Positions 10,464 to 20,283 of a stretch of 64,000 nt of DNA are shown piece after piece. The notes below the pieces were generated by a model, which saw nothing but the letters and a program-made list of their open reading frames with translations, was not told the DNA's origin and did not search any database. This DNA comes from Cohnella luojiensis (GTDB lineage: Bacteria > Bacillota > Bacilli > Paenibacillales > Paenibacillaceae): positions 141,469 to 205,468 of the forward strand of contig NZ_SOMN01000004.1 of assembly GCF_004564235.1 (NCBI RefSeq), given 5' to 3'. Made by a program: the position numbers and the translations under genes. How positions within the stretch are numbered: position 1 is the stretch's first letter; each line of letters starts with the position of its first letter.

Positions 10464-11333
10464 CTATATGACCTCATGCTCAGGCCGTTCCGCCAACCAA
10501 TCTTCCAACGCAGCGACGCGCTCGGGATGCTTGCGGCTTCTTGCCAGGAATCCCACGCCGTGCGCCGTCATCGGATCCTGATCCGTAGGCTGATATCTGA
10601 GATCTACGCTCCAACGAACCTCGTCGGACAAATTGGGCGTGGACATATGGAGGCATCTATCGTTGAACAGAATGGCGCTGCCCGCGGAAACGGGAAGGAC
10701 GACCGTTTCCGTCTTGCCCAGCTGACTTTCCTTCAATGCCGTATAACCCGTTCCCGTTACGGACTCTTGATGCCATTTCAGCAGCCGTTTCTTGTGAGTC
10801 CTCGGTTTAATGTGCAGACAACCGTTCAGCTTGTTGACATCGACTAACGGGATCCAGACCGTTATGACGGGATTCGAATTCGCGTCCGGCCAGTAGGATT
10901 TATCCTGGTGCCAAGGGACGGCGCCGGCTGCGACTTTCGGGATTTTGGGTCGTACGTTGTAGACGGGATTAGAGAACAATTCTCCCCCGATCAGTGACTC
11001 GACGGCATCGAGAATCTTAGAGTTGCTCATCAGATGAAAATAACCGGGTATGCGGTCCCGCCAGCTTCTGCCGTACTTTAGGAAATCCTCCGCGCTCAAA
11101 TCCCGGAACAACTCGGCCAGCCTGTAACGAAACGGCCGATGCTCCAATTTATCTTGGATAAGACCGCTGCGCATCAACTCCTCGGCAATCATGGATACCT
11201 TCTGATTCATGGCTTCTTGCGCGGAAATCAAATCTTCCTCCGTTAGCAGATTCGGCAATACCACATAACCTTCGTCGTTGTAAAAGTCGATTTGTTCTTT
11301 AGTCAAACTTCCACCAATCATTTGTTTATTCAT
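10464..11333 (-). CDS. phytanoyl-CoA dioxygenase (PhyH) family protein 1
   Basis: About 289 residues. The Fe(II)/2-oxoglutarate dioxygenase jelly-roll is visible: VPWHQDKSYW gives the metal-binding H-x-D, GCLHIKPRTHK the following strand, and FNDRCLHMSTPN the distal His, with a later Arg (RWSVDLRYQP) for 2-oxoglutarate. Such enzymes hydroxylate small molecules; the substrate is unknown. I start at ATG 11333 because GGAAGGTGAG lies at proper distance; an in-frame GTG at 11342 overlaps that site. Divergent from a pair of AraC regulators, suggesting they control it. Confidence 0.85.
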   Translation of the reverse strand: MNKQMIGGSLTKEQIDFYNDEGYVVLPNLLTEEDLISAQEAMNQKVSMIAEELMRSGLIQDKLEHRPFRYRLAELFRDLSAEDFLKYGRSWRDRIPGYFHLMSNSKILDAVESLIGGELFSNPVYNVRPKIPKVAAGAVPWHQDKSYWPDANSNPVITVWIPLVDVNKLNGCLHIKPRTHKKRLLKWHQESVTGTGYTALKESQLGKTETVVLPVSAGSAILFNDRCLHMSTPNLSDEVRWSVDLRYQPTDQDPMTAHGVGFLARSRKHPERVAALEDWLAERPEHEVI

Positions 11334-11461
11334 GCCTCTCACCTTCCCTATTCGATTATTATATGAGAAAATAATAGCATGAACTGGAAACTCTGTATTT
11401 GCATATCCGTTCAGTTGTTTATCAATTGTTCCGGTATTTTCGTGAAACGAGGCTGCTGTCT

Positions 11462-12319
11462 ATGGTTGTATTTTCATCGATCAACCCTTTTGTCCGGGTC
11501 GCGCATCATTATTCGTTTCCAGAGGAAAGAAACCCGAGCGAAGCTACCCGGATTGGTTACTGCTATGCCTTTCACCTCGTTGACGGCGGCAAAGGAACGG
11601 TAAGGTGCGCGGGTCAGGCCTACCCTGTCAAGAAGGGCGACCTGGTCTATTTTAAACCCGGAGTTCCCCACTCCTTTTTTTCTAAGCCGGATGATCCCCT
11701 CTCCACTTATAATTTGTACTGCGAGCTATGGAATGACCTTCCGTTCAACACGAGTCACCATCTTGTGTGGCACGAATCCGATTTTAACCGGGAATTGTTG
11801 ACGCCCGTCATTCCCTGTCCCGAACTGGACGAACTACCCGTTTTACACTCGTTGCAGCATCAAGAAGCGATGCTGGTCTTGTTCGCTCATGCCGTAACCC
11901 ATGGTCAGAAACAGGATTCGCACAATCAACTGATCGCAAGCAACCTTGTTAAAGCGTTTCTGCTGGAGCTCGCGCAAGTCGCCAGGACCGACCGTCCGAT
12001 CGATTACCGGATTCTGCCTATCATCGACCGGATTGATAGAGAAGCCGCGCAAGATCATACTTATCAAGACTGGCTTGCGGAATGCGGCTTGGGAAAGACG
12101 CAATTCCACGAGCTATTCAAGCAAGCGACAGGCTTATCGCCCAAGGCTTATTGGACACAGTCTATTATGAAGCAGGCGAAAGCCGCCCTATGGGAGAGCA
12201 ATCGTTCCGTTACCGATATCGCCTTGGATTTGGGATATTCGTCTATTCATCACTTCACGAAACAATTCACTCTCTATTATGGAGTATCCCCGACCGAATT
12301 CCGAAGAAGGAAGGATTGA
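11462..12319 (+). CDS. AraC family regulator with cupin sensor domain (tandem copy 1)
   Basis: About 285 residues from ATG 11462 (GAGG nine bases upstream; an in-frame ATG at 11399 has no ribosome site). N-terminal cupin-like ligand domain (GKGTVRCAGQAYPVKKGDLV), C-terminal AraC double HTH with the second helix ending YSSIHHFTKQFTLYYGVSP. Probably binds a small sugar or sugar acid and activates neighbouring genes. The next gene, another AraC regulator of the same length, starts 8 bp after its stop, so both are made from one mRNA. Confidence 0.85.
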   Translation: MVVFSSINPFVRVAHHYSFPEERNPSEATRIGYCYAFHLVDGGKGTVRCAGQAYPVKKGDLVYFKPGVPHSFFSKPDDPLSTYNLYCELWNDLPFNTSHHLVWHESDFNRELLTPVIPCPELDELPVLHSLQHQEAMLVLFAHAVTHGQKQDSHNQLIASNLVKAFLLELAQVARTDRPIDYRILPIIDRIDREAAQDHTYQDWLAECGLGKTQFHELFKQATGLSPKAYWTQSIMKQAKAALWESNRSVTDIALDLGYSSIHHFTKQFTLYYGVSPTEFRRRKD

Positions 12320-12327
12320 GCTGCGTC

Positions 12328-13185
12328 ATGGAACGAAGCGACTGGTCAGGCATGCAACCCGCGGAGACGATCGGGAAACTGCCGGATTTTCATTTTCCGC
12401 CTTATATTACGCTAGCGCATATGTTCAACGCCCCCAAGGGATGGAAGATCCGCGACCGCGAGATGACTCAGTTCGTCCTTCAATACGTCGTCGACGGATA
12501 CTGTCGATACCCGGTAGGCGATGTCCCGTACGAGACGCGCAAAGGAGACCTGTTGTTCCATCCTCCGCACGAGCGCCATTCCATTCTTCCGGCCGATGAT
12601 CAGCCTTATATCTGCATCTCCATCGTCTTTCATTTCGGAGCCTCCGCTTTCCCTTACGACGACTTGTTCCAGAACCGTCATCTTCTTGGAAATTTCGCGG
12701 GGCATCCGGTGGAATCCCTGCTCTCTCAACTGGTAACCCACTACCGCCAGCCCGGGCTCTTTCACCAAATTCAGTGCCAAAGTCTACTCATGCGAATCCT
12801 TGCGGAAACAGCCCAATGGGGCAGCGCCCATAACGAACATACGAATACCGAGTCGCAAAATATGCCCAAGCTGGTGTTGATCAAAAACCATCTCAGCGAG
12901 CATTACGACCGGGAAATTCGAATAGAAGATCTCGAGAACGTGTCGGGCCTTACCAAAAACTACATTCTTGCGCTGTTCCGCAAACACGTCGGCATGTCCC
13001 CTATGCAGTACCTTACACGGATTCGGATCGGCAAAGCCAAAGAGCTCGCCATCCAATCGAACCTATCCATCGGAGAAATCGCGCTTAAGGTCGGCTATTC
13101 GGACGTACACACTTTCGGGCGGATGTACAAGAAAAAAACCGGGCAAAGTTTAACCCAGTTTTGTTCGAATTTGATTTATTCTTGA
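12328..13185 (+). CDS. AraC family regulator with cupin sensor domain (tandem copy 2)
   Basis: 285 residues from ATG 12328; the open frame extends further upstream but only as an overlap of the previous gene. N-terminal cupin (VVDGYCRYPVGDVPYETRKG, HPPHERHS) and C-terminal AraC HTH (ILALFRKHVGMSPMQYLTRI, VGYSDVHTFGRMYKKKTG). Follows AraC copy 1 by 8 bp and converges with a PhyH gene whose stop is 3 bp away. The two tandem regulators are diverged, so an old duplication or independent recruitment; each may recognise a different operator. Confidence 0.86.
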   Translation: MERSDWSGMQPAETIGKLPDFHFPPYITLAHMFNAPKGWKIRDREMTQFVLQYVVDGYCRYPVGDVPYETRKGDLLFHPPHERHSILPADDQPYICISIVFHFGASAFPYDDLFQNRHLLGNFAGHPVESLLSQLVTHYRQPGLFHQIQCQSLLMRILAETAQWGSAHNEHTNTESQNMPKLVLIKNHLSEHYDREIRIEDLENVSGLTKNYILALFRKHVGMSPMQYLTRIRIGKAKELAIQSNLSIGEIALKVGYSDVHTFGRMYKKKTGQSLTQFCSNLIYS

Positions 13186-13188
13186 AGC

Positions 13189-14112
13189 CTAAACTCTCCA
13201 GTATTTATCATGCGGAATGCGATATCCCGTCTGCGATGGGACCGTGTCCGCAGCTAACGCCAACGCGCCGGAAGGGCGGTAATCGAACGGTTTCTCCGAC
13301 GCCCCGTAAGCGGTTTGTTTGCGTCTGTCGATGCAGTCGTTCAGCAAGCGTTGTTTAATCGTTAAATACTCCAGCGTATGCGGTCCGAATTCGACTTCTA
13401 TTTCTCCAGGGCGGAATTCGTAGTAAATCGTGCGCCGCAGGGCATTGCCTTCTCCTTCGGGAGACCCGTGCAACAATTGGATGTCGTGGAAAATGACGTC
13501 GCCGGCTCGAAGCGGTACCGGAATCGCGCCCTCGAAGTCGAAACCCGGCCGCGTGCAACGTTCGCGGGACATCTGCGCATCCCATCGGTTGCTGCCCGGA
13601 ATAACCCACAGGCAGGATTTCTCGTCCGCATCGTCCAAATAGAAAGCCACGTTAAAGATCGGCCGGGGATCCACGCAGCCCGTCGGAACTTCGGCATCCC
13701 GATGCCAAGGCACGCTAGCCGCTTGGCTCGGAATCTTGACGACGAGGGAATCCCACGTCGGGATTAAATTGCGTCCTTGAAGCTTCTCCACGGACCGCAG
13801 AATGAACGGATGACCCAGTAACGCTTTCGTCGCGTCCAGTTTGTCGACGACGTATTCCGTCCGCCAATAAACGCGTTCGCCGCCGCTGCGCACGCGGTAT
13901 AGATAGTCCTCGTTCACGCATTCGCCGGCGATCCCTTTATCGACGACTCCTAGCGTTTGTTCCCTCAAGAGCCGTAATTCTTCCTCGGACAGAACGTTGC
14001 GGATGACCAAAAAACCGTTGTCCAAGAAAAACCTCGCTTGCACGTCCGTAATAATTTCCTGCGCAGCCGCGTTCGCTTCCTCTTCAGGTAGCGATTTATT
14101 CGTGGCTTCCAT
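13189..14112 (-). CDS. phytanoyl-CoA dioxygenase (PhyH) family protein 2
   Basis: 307 residues. H-x-D in VPWHRDAEVP, downstream LWVIPGSNR, distal His in FHDIQLLHGSPEG and Arg in LRRTIYYEF, giving a complete non-haem iron/2-oxoglutarate site. Start ATG 14112 is chosen because GGGAGGT sits eight bases upstream; an in-frame TTG at 14121 would lie inside that site. Closely resembles bacterial PhyH proteins linked with sugar and sugar-acid clusters; substrate unknown. Lies between the tandem AraC pair and the next two-component system. Confidence 0.85.
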   Translation of the reverse strand: MEATNKSLPEEEANAAAQEIITDVQARFFLDNGFLVIRNVLSEEELRLLREQTLGVVDKGIAGECVNEDYLYRVRSGGERVYWRTEYVVDKLDATKALLGHPFILRSVEKLQGRNLIPTWDSLVVKIPSQAASVPWHRDAEVPTGCVDPRPIFNVAFYLDDADEKSCLWVIPGSNRWDAQMSRERCTRPGFDFEGAIPVPLRAGDVIFHDIQLLHGSPEGEGNALRRTIYYEFRPGEIEVEFGPHTLEYLTIKQRLLNDCIDRRKQTAYGASEKPFDYRPSGALALAADTVPSQTGYRIPHDKYWRV

Positions 14113-14393
14113 TTTATCCAACCTCCCCCAAGAGTCGATTACAACCCTAGATTACCGGATGGGTAGGGAAAAATCTTTAGCTAAAATAGCCATTCTGGTT
14201 GCCAAAAGCACTCTGAGCGGAATTAGGCTTGCGGTTAACTGCAACCGTCCGAACGCAACGAAAAAACCTTTGTTTATCCTTGCTTATTCTTTGAGATTTC
14301 TAGCATATTCTTTGATATTCACGCCGTGCGCATAATCCGAAGTGGTCACCTCCACGCCTATCGGTGTAGGATAGACAGAAGGAGATGATCTTC

Positions 14394-16202
14394 ATGGCGT
14401 TCCTGCGCAATCCATTCCGAACGCTCCGCGGGAAAATACTGATCTCGCTGTTCGTTCTCATCATTATTCCGGTGGTCGTCATCCTCTATCGATTCTACGA
14501 TTCTTCCGAGAAAATCGTCCAGATGCAGCTGTATCAATCCAACCAAGCCGCAGTCGCGCAGAAGGCACAGACGATGAACGACCTAACGGTTCGAATAATA
14601 ACGGCGTCCAGCCTTATCATCAACGACCCGGAGACGGAGAAGTTCCTAAGATCGCCTTCCGACTGGTCCGATCAGTACGATACATTCATTAAACTCAAAA
14701 GCTTGCAAACCAAAATGTCCAACGTCAAGGATCTATTGCTCGACAGCGATGCACAGTTGGGCTTGTACGACAACCGCGGTTATACGCATACGACCTGGTC
14801 GGCCGTAATGAAGGCGGAAGTAAGCTCATTCCAAGATGAAGCTTGGTACAAACCGACAATTCAGCAAGGAAGCGGCTCCCCTTACTGGTCGGTTCCTTAT
14901 ACGCTTAGCGCAGGCGGCAACAGTCAACCGTACGTCGTGATGACCAGGCAAGTGAACGGAGAGTATAGAAGAAATTACGGAACCTTCCTCATCGGAGTAC
15001 CGGTATCCGACTTCTTCTATAGCGACTCCGAGCTGCGCGCGCAACGAGAGTCCGGCACGATAAGTTTACTGCTGGATACGACGAATGAACTGCTTCTTGG
15101 AGATGTTGCTCCTAGCACCGCTATCTCTGGCTTTACTCTTCAAACGCTTCAACAGATCCGAATCGAAACGAACGGCATCCGGACCATATCCCTAGACGGT
15201 CAAGATTATCTAGTAAACGATGCTAATATCCCTCAGCTAGGATGGCGGCTCGTGCAGCTCATCAATCAGAAGAGCTTCGCCGATCAGCTGAGCCACGAGA
15301 AAGACAAATCAATCGGTTGGGTCGTCGCTTGGTTTTTTCTATTCGCAATCGCTTTCATTATCTTGATGCTTCGGGTAACGAGCCCCTTCAAGCAGCTTGC
15401 CAAGTCGATGAACAAGGTCGGCAAGGGAGAATTCAACACGCTGGTCAAGGTCAAAGGCGCTGATGAAATCGCCGTGCTTGGCAGCAACTTCAACAAGATG
15501 GTCGGTCACCTGCAAGATCTGATCGCGAACCTGTACGATGAGCAGCAACGGAAGCAGAAAGCGCAATTCCAGGCGCTGCAAGCGCAGATCAACCCGCATT
15601 TCCTTCTGAATACGCTCAATTCGATCAAATGGATGGCCATTCTATCGAACGCGGAGCATGTCAGCGAGATGATCGCGAAGCTCGGCAAGCTGCTGAATTT
15701 CACGATGCGCAATGAAGAAGAGTACGTGACGCTGCGCGAAGAGCTGGAATATCTGCAGGTATACATGTCCCTGCAAAAGATCCGTTACCATGATCAAATT
15801 ACGATTACGATAGAAGTGCCCGAGTCCCTGATGGATTGCGAGGTTCTGAAGTTTACGCTGCAGCCGGCCGTCGAGAACAGCATTATACACGGCAACCGCT
15901 TTCCGCTTCATATCGACATTCGCGCCATGGAACGGGACGGCTATCTAATGTTAACGTTGCAAGATAATGGCGTCGGCATGAGCATGGAGAAGATTCAGCT
16001 CGTCGAGACGCAATTAAACCAGCCGCACGCCAAATTCAGCGGCATCGGCATTCGGAACGTAAACGAGAGAATCAAGCTGCACTTCGGCCCTCAATACGGC
16101 ATTCGGATTCATAGTCAACAGAACGAGGGGGTTCGAATGAGCCTGCAGCTGCCTTTAAGAAGGAGGGAACCGCACGATGATCCGAATCTTAATCGTGGAT
16201 GA
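14394..16202 (+). CDS. sensor histidine kinase, YesM type
   Basis: About 602 residues from ATG 14394, which has AAGGAG nine bases upstream; ATG 14385 overlaps the ribosome site. Membrane helix near residues 15-35, large extracellular sensor to about 305, second helix near 308-328, HAMP, phospho-acceptor His402 in QINPHFLLNTLNSIKW, then HATPase_c (VENSIIHGN, LQDNGVGMS). Couples to the YesN regulator that overlaps its 3' end by 26 bp. The ABC importer follows, so the kinase probably senses the imported sugar or its loaded binding protein. Confidence 0.93.
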   Translation: MAFLRNPFRTLRGKILISLFVLIIIPVVVILYRFYDSSEKIVQMQLYQSNQAAVAQKAQTMNDLTVRIITASSLIINDPETEKFLRSPSDWSDQYDTFIKLKSLQTKMSNVKDLLLDSDAQLGLYDNRGYTHTTWSAVMKAEVSSFQDEAWYKPTIQQGSGSPYWSVPYTLSAGGNSQPYVVMTRQVNGEYRRNYGTFLIGVPVSDFFYSDSELRAQRESGTISLLLDTTNELLLGDVAPSTAISGFTLQTLQQIRIETNGIRTISLDGQDYLVNDANIPQLGWRLVQLINQKSFADQLSHEKDKSIGWVVAWFFLFAIAFIILMLRVTSPFKQLAKSMNKVGKGEFNTLVKVKGADEIAVLGSNFNKMVGHLQDLIANLYDEQQRKQKAQFQALQAQINPHFLLNTLNSIKWMAILSNAEHVSEMIAKLGKLLNFTMRNEEEYVTLREELEYLQVYMSLQKIRYHDQITITIEVPESLMDCEVLKFTLQPAVENSIIHGNRFPLHIDIRAMERDGYLMLTLQDNGVGMSMEKIQLVETQLNQPHAKFSGIGIRNVNERIKLHFGPQYGIRIHSQQNEGVRMSLQLPLRRREPHDDPNLNRG

Positions 16203-17775
16203 CGAAATTCTGGTCCGCATCGGCTTGAAGACCATTATTCCTATAGATAACGACGAATTTCAGGTAATCGGCGAAGCCTCCAACGGTCTCGAGGCGCTGG
16301 CGATATTGGAATCCAATCCCTGCGAGATCGTCCTACTGGATATTCGCATGCCGGAGATGGATGGCCTAGATCTGATGAAACGCATTCGCGAGCGTTGGCC
16401 TTCCATTAAATGTCTCGTCCTATCGAACCACAACGACTTCGCCTTCGTTCAACAAGCGCTGCGGCTAGGCGCGATCGAATATATTACGAAGCTGGAGATC
16501 AACCCATCCGAACTGATGCAGAAGCTAAGGGCCATTAAGGAGCAACTGTTGCTCGAAAAGCAGGGCCAAAGCGCCTATACCGAATTGGAGCATAAGGTCA
16601 ACCAATACAGCGCCGAGGTCAAGGAGAAGCGTCTTCGCGAGCTCGTTCTCGGTCACTGTTCCAGAATGGAGATCAAGCAGGTATTCAACGAATTCCGAAT
16701 AGAACCCTTTCCATCGCCGTTAACCGTCATTGCCATCCAGATCGAGTCTTACGAGGAGTTAATGATCCATAATCGGTTCCAGAGCGAACGGCTGCTTAAT
16801 TATACGGTCAGGAACGTGCTGGGCGAAGTGTTGAAAAAGTACGGCAACGGCGAGCTCATCGAGATTGGCAGCGGCAAATTCGTCGTACTAACCGGCGGCG
16901 AAATGAATGCGGACATGCTAGTCGAGATGCATCAAGCCATAGCTTCCTTCCTGAAAATATCCATTGCCTGCGGGGTCTCTCCTGCCTATTCGGACGTATT
17001 CGCGCTGAATGCCGCTTACGAGAAGGCGGACAATGTCTTAAGTTACCGGTTCTATCATGAGAGCGGGTGCACCCTCTTTTCCGAGCAGGTTGGAACTCCA
17101 TCCCCTTTCCCCCATGAATCCTGGGATGAGGAAGAGTGGAAGAAGCGACTCGAAGAGCAGGATGAGTCCGGTCTCCGGCAATGCGTACAAGCGATGGCTC
17201 AGAGCGCAATAGCCGCCAAGAACATTCCTCCCGCCGTCGTAAGAGAACAATGGGTTCAGCTGTTGAACCTTTTCTCCCGCAGCTTGAAGGCCGAGGGACT
17301 CGACATCTATTCGGTCAAGTTGCACGAGGACAAATATCCCTACCATGTCATCCGAAGCTCCGAGAAGCTGCAGGAATTAGCCGACTGGTTCGCGGGGTGG
17401 ATTCCCGTCTATTTCCGATATAAGCGGCAGCATGGCCAAGAGAGGTTCCGTCCGGAAATCCAGAACGTCATTCGGCTCATCATGGAGCAATACAATATGC
17501 CGATCAAGGTATCCGACTTGGCCGGAAAAGTCGGCTATTCGGAAAATTATCTCAGCATTCTATTCAAGAAGGAAACCGGTAAAACCATTACGGATTACAT
17601 CACGAATATACGCATGAAAACAGCCAGGGAGCTATTGAAAAATCCGGCCTATAAAATATTCGAAATTTCCGAGCAGATCGGTTATGCGGATCCGAATCAC
17701 TTCAGCAGAAGCTTCAAGCAGATCGAAGGCATGTACCCCACCGAATTCCGTAAGCTGTACATGGGGCGGGCTTAA
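16177..17775 (+). CDS. response regulator, YesN type, AraC output domain
   Basis: 532 residues. Receiver domain with DDE 8-10 and Asp55 (LLDIRMPEMDG); long middle region 130-420; C-terminal AraC double HTH (VGYSENYLSILFKKETGKTITDY, IGYADPNHFSRSFKQIEGMYPTEF). AAGGAGG lies ten bases before ATG, inside the end of the kinase gene. Likely activates the binding protein and permeases 100 bp downstream. Confidence 0.93.
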   Translation: MIRILIVDDEILVRIGLKTIIPIDNDEFQVIGEASNGLEALAILESNPCEIVLLDIRMPEMDGLDLMKRIRERWPSIKCLVLSNHNDFAFVQQALRLGAIEYITKLEINPSELMQKLRAIKEQLLLEKQGQSAYTELEHKVNQYSAEVKEKRLRELVLGHCSRMEIKQVFNEFRIEPFPSPLTVIAIQIESYEELMIHNRFQSERLLNYTVRNVLGEVLKKYGNGELIEIGSGKFVVLTGGEMNADMLVEMHQAIASFLKISIACGVSPAYSDVFALNAAYEKADNVLSYRFYHESGCTLFSEQVGTPSPFPHESWDEEEWKKRLEEQDESGLRQCVQAMAQSAIAAKNIPPAVVREQWVQLLNLFSRSLKAEGLDIYSVKLHEDKYPYHVIRSSEKLQELADWFAGWIPVYFRYKRQHGQERFRPEIQNVIRLIMEQYNMPIKVSDLAGKVGYSENYLSILFKKETGKTITDYITNIRMKTARELLKNPAYKIFEISEQIGYADPNHFSRSFKQIEGMYPTEFRKLYMGRA

Positions 17776-17895
17776 CCTCTGTATAAACGTGAAAGAATTG
17801 TGCTTATTTTATCAAGATTAATCCGTGTCTTTCCTCCGATAATCCCGCTACGATTGAGTCAGTTCGACCGACAAACCAAGAAGGGGATGGGAAAA

Positions 17896-19275
17896 TTGAA
17901 GAAAGCGTTTAGTGCAAGCGCATCGTTCGTGCTCGCTATAAGCTTATTGTTAAGCGGGTGCGGCAAAGGCGGCAACAACGAGGAATCGCCAGCTGCATCA
18001 GCCTCAGCGTCACCTTCCGAATCTGCTTCGGAAGCATCTGCGCTACCTGCGGATGGGAAAGCGATTACGCTTAAATTCTGGGGAGGAGTACCGCCGGAGA
18101 GCGGACCGCAGAACGTAGTCGATACCTGGAACAAGGCGAATCCGGACATTCAAGTGGAGTATACGCGGTATGTCAACGACGATCCCGGCAACCTCAAGCT
18201 GGAAACCGCGTTGTTGTCGAATACGGACGCGCCTGACCTCTTCATGACTTATGGCGACGACAGAATGACGAAGCGCCAGGAAGCCGGCATGACCGAACCG
18301 TTGGATGATCTGATCGCCCAAGCGGGCTTCGACGTAGACGGCATCATCGGGTCCGAGAACATCAAGAAATTCCCGGACGGCAAGTACTACTACTTGCCCG
18401 CCAACAAGAATATCGGAGCCGTTCTGATCAATATGACGGCGCTGGAAGCGGCCGGCGAGAAGATCCCCGCATCCTGGTCTTGGGATGAGTTCGCGGCGCT
18501 AGCGACCAAGCTTAACAAAGGCGAAATGAAAGGCACGACGCTGGACCCGGCGCTATCCACCTTCGGCGACCTCGTGCTTCAGACGGCCAAAGCCAAAGAT
18601 TCGTATATCGCCGAAGACGGTAAGTCCAACTTTAATAGCCCTGCTCTCAAGAAGGGGATGGAACTTCAAAAAAGCCTTGAAGACCAAGGAATCATGATGA
18701 AGTACTCCGAAGCCGTAGCCGGCAAAATCACGGTGCAGAATGAGCTTCTGACAGGTAAAGCCGCCATGTCGGCATCCCAAATCTACATTATCCGTTATAT
18801 CAAAGACGTCCAGAACTTCCCGCATGACTTCAAAATCGGATTCGCGCCTTATCCGCAATTCACGGCGGGCGGCAACGTCAACCCCGGCGGCGGCATGGGC
18901 GACTACATGTCCATCAACAAGAACAGCAAAAACAAAGAAGCCGTCATGAAATTCATGAGCTGGTATTTGCAAGAGGGCAATATGGGGATGACTCCGGGCG
19001 GACGGATCCCTTCCAGCAAGAAAGCCGACGCCGCGCAAATCGCCTCTATCTTGATCGGCGAAGACAAGAATCTGATCGACGAAGAGTCGTTAAAGGCGAT
19101 GCTGGCCGGCAGCTACACTTTCCCAACCTCGTACGACGTTCCGGTTCCTACCGAGCTTAAAGCAGTATACAGGGAAGAGCTGGAGAAGTACTTGCTAGGA
19201 GCCCAGCCGATCGACAAAGCCGTCGAAACGATGAAATCACGCGGCGATTCGACCATTCAAGGCGCCAAAAAATAA
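17896..19275 (+). CDS. extracellular sugar-binding lipoprotein
   Basis: About 459 residues. Signal peptide with lipobox LSGC, Ser/Ala-rich linker, then a solute-binding protein family 1 fold (ITLKFWGGVPPESGPQNVVDTW). I choose TTG 17896 because AAGGGG is nine bases upstream; ATG 17887 would overlap that site and TTG/GTG starts recur in this genome. Binds a sugar outside the membrane for the UgpA/UgpE-like permeases downstream. A terminator hairpin directly follows it and probably lets it be made in excess over the permeases. Confidence 0.88.
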   Translation: MKKAFSASASFVLAISLLLSGCGKGGNNEESPAASASASPSESASEASALPADGKAITLKFWGGVPPESGPQNVVDTWNKANPDIQVEYTRYVNDDPGNLKLETALLSNTDAPDLFMTYGDDRMTKRQEAGMTEPLDDLIAQAGFDVDGIIGSENIKKFPDGKYYYLPANKNIGAVLINMTALEAAGEKIPASWSWDEFAALATKLNKGEMKGTTLDPALSTFGDLVLQTAKAKDSYIAEDGKSNFNSPALKKGMELQKSLEDQGIMMKYSEAVAGKITVQNELLTGKAAMSASQIYIIRYIKDVQNFPHDFKIGFAPYPQFTAGGNVNPGGGMGDYMSINKNSKNKEAVMKFMSWYLQEGNMGMTPGGRIPSSKKADAAQIASILIGEDKNLIDEESLKAMLAGSYTFPTSYDVPVPTELKAVYREELEKYLLGAQPIDKAVETMKSRGDSTIQGAKK

Positions 19276-19287
19276 CCATGCGATGGA

Positions 19288-19323
19288 AACCCTCCGGCAG
19301 CAATCGGGTGCCGGAGGGTTTTT
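19288..19323 (+). terminator. intra-operon terminator/attenuator after binding protein
   Basis: Perfect 12-bp stem AACCCTCCGGCA (19288-19299) and TGCCGGAGGGTT (19309-19320) with a 9-base loop, followed by TTT. It sits between the binding protein and the first permease, a common place for partial termination in such operons. Confidence 0.9.
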
Positions 19324-19359
19324 AGAAAAAGGGCATGGAAAGAAAGGAAGTCGCTCCTG

Positions 19360-20262
19360 ATGAGACAGCTATGGCGTCGCGCGAGTTTCAGGGAAAACCT
19401 CGCAGGCTATTTGTTCATCCTGCCGAACCTGTCGGGATATTTCCTATTCGTATTGCTTCCGATCTTGTTCAGCTTGTATCTCGTGTTTAACGATTGGGAG
19501 TATCTGAAGGGCTTCTCCGGGATTAGCTGGGTCGGCTTGGATAACTTCAAGGCGCTCGGCAGCGATCCGAAATTCCTCAAGGCACTCCAAAACAACACGA
19601 TATTCACCGTTGTCAGCGTACCCGCTTCGATCATATTGGGACTCGTGCTCGCCGTTATTCTGAACAAACACGTGTATTTCAAGAATACGCTTCGTACTTT
19701 GATCTTCCTGCCCTATGTCAGCAGCCTTGTCGCCGTATCGGTCATATGGAGCATCATGTATCGGGCATCCGACGGTCCCATCAACCAAGTGCTGAGAAAC
19801 TTCGGAATCTCCCATCCGCCAGGCTGGCTCTCCAGCCCGGACTCCGCGCTATTCGCGATTATCATCATGTCCGTGTGGGTGACGATCGGTTATGCCATGG
19901 TCATCTATCTAGCCGGACTGCAAGGAATATCCAAGGATTTGTACGAAGCTTCCGAGATCGACGGCGCCTCGAAACTGCGTCAGTTTTTCCGAATTACGGT
20001 CCCGATGCTGACGCCGACGACGTTCCTTATTGCCATTACGCTGATCATTTGGTCGTTCCAGGTGTTCGGTCCTGTAGCGGTCATGACGCAGGGAGGCCCG
20101 ATCGATTCGACGATGGTACTGTCCTATCATATCTATTTGCTCGCGTTTCGTTACTACAAGATGGGCTACGCAGCCGCCGTCTCTTGGGTGCTGTTCGCCA
20201 TCATTTTCGTCGTTACCCTTATCCAGTGGCAAAGCCAGAAAAGATGGCAGCAGCACTTCTAA
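19360..20262 (+). CDS. ABC sugar permease, UgpA/MalF type
   Basis: 300 residues, six hydrophobic segments (first: LAGYLFILPNLSGYFLFVLLPILFSLYLV). EAA loop near residues 195-215 (YEASEIDGASKLRQFFRITVP). Pairs with the following permease, 21 bp downstream. Cytoplasmic membrane. Ribosome site AAAGGAAG upstream. Confidence 0.92.
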   Translation: MRQLWRRASFRENLAGYLFILPNLSGYFLFVLLPILFSLYLVFNDWEYLKGFSGISWVGLDNFKALGSDPKFLKALQNNTIFTVVSVPASIILGLVLAVILNKHVYFKNTLRTLIFLPYVSSLVAVSVIWSIMYRASDGPINQVLRNFGISHPPGWLSSPDSALFAIIIMSVWVTIGYAMVIYLAGLQGISKDLYEASEIDGASKLRQFFRITVPMLTPTTFLIAITLIIWSFQVFGPVAVMTQGGPIDSTMVLSYHIYLLAFRYYKMGYAAAVSWVLFAIIFVVTLIQWQSQKRWQQHF

Positions 20263-20283
20263 GAGAAAGGAGAGATCCTTCCC

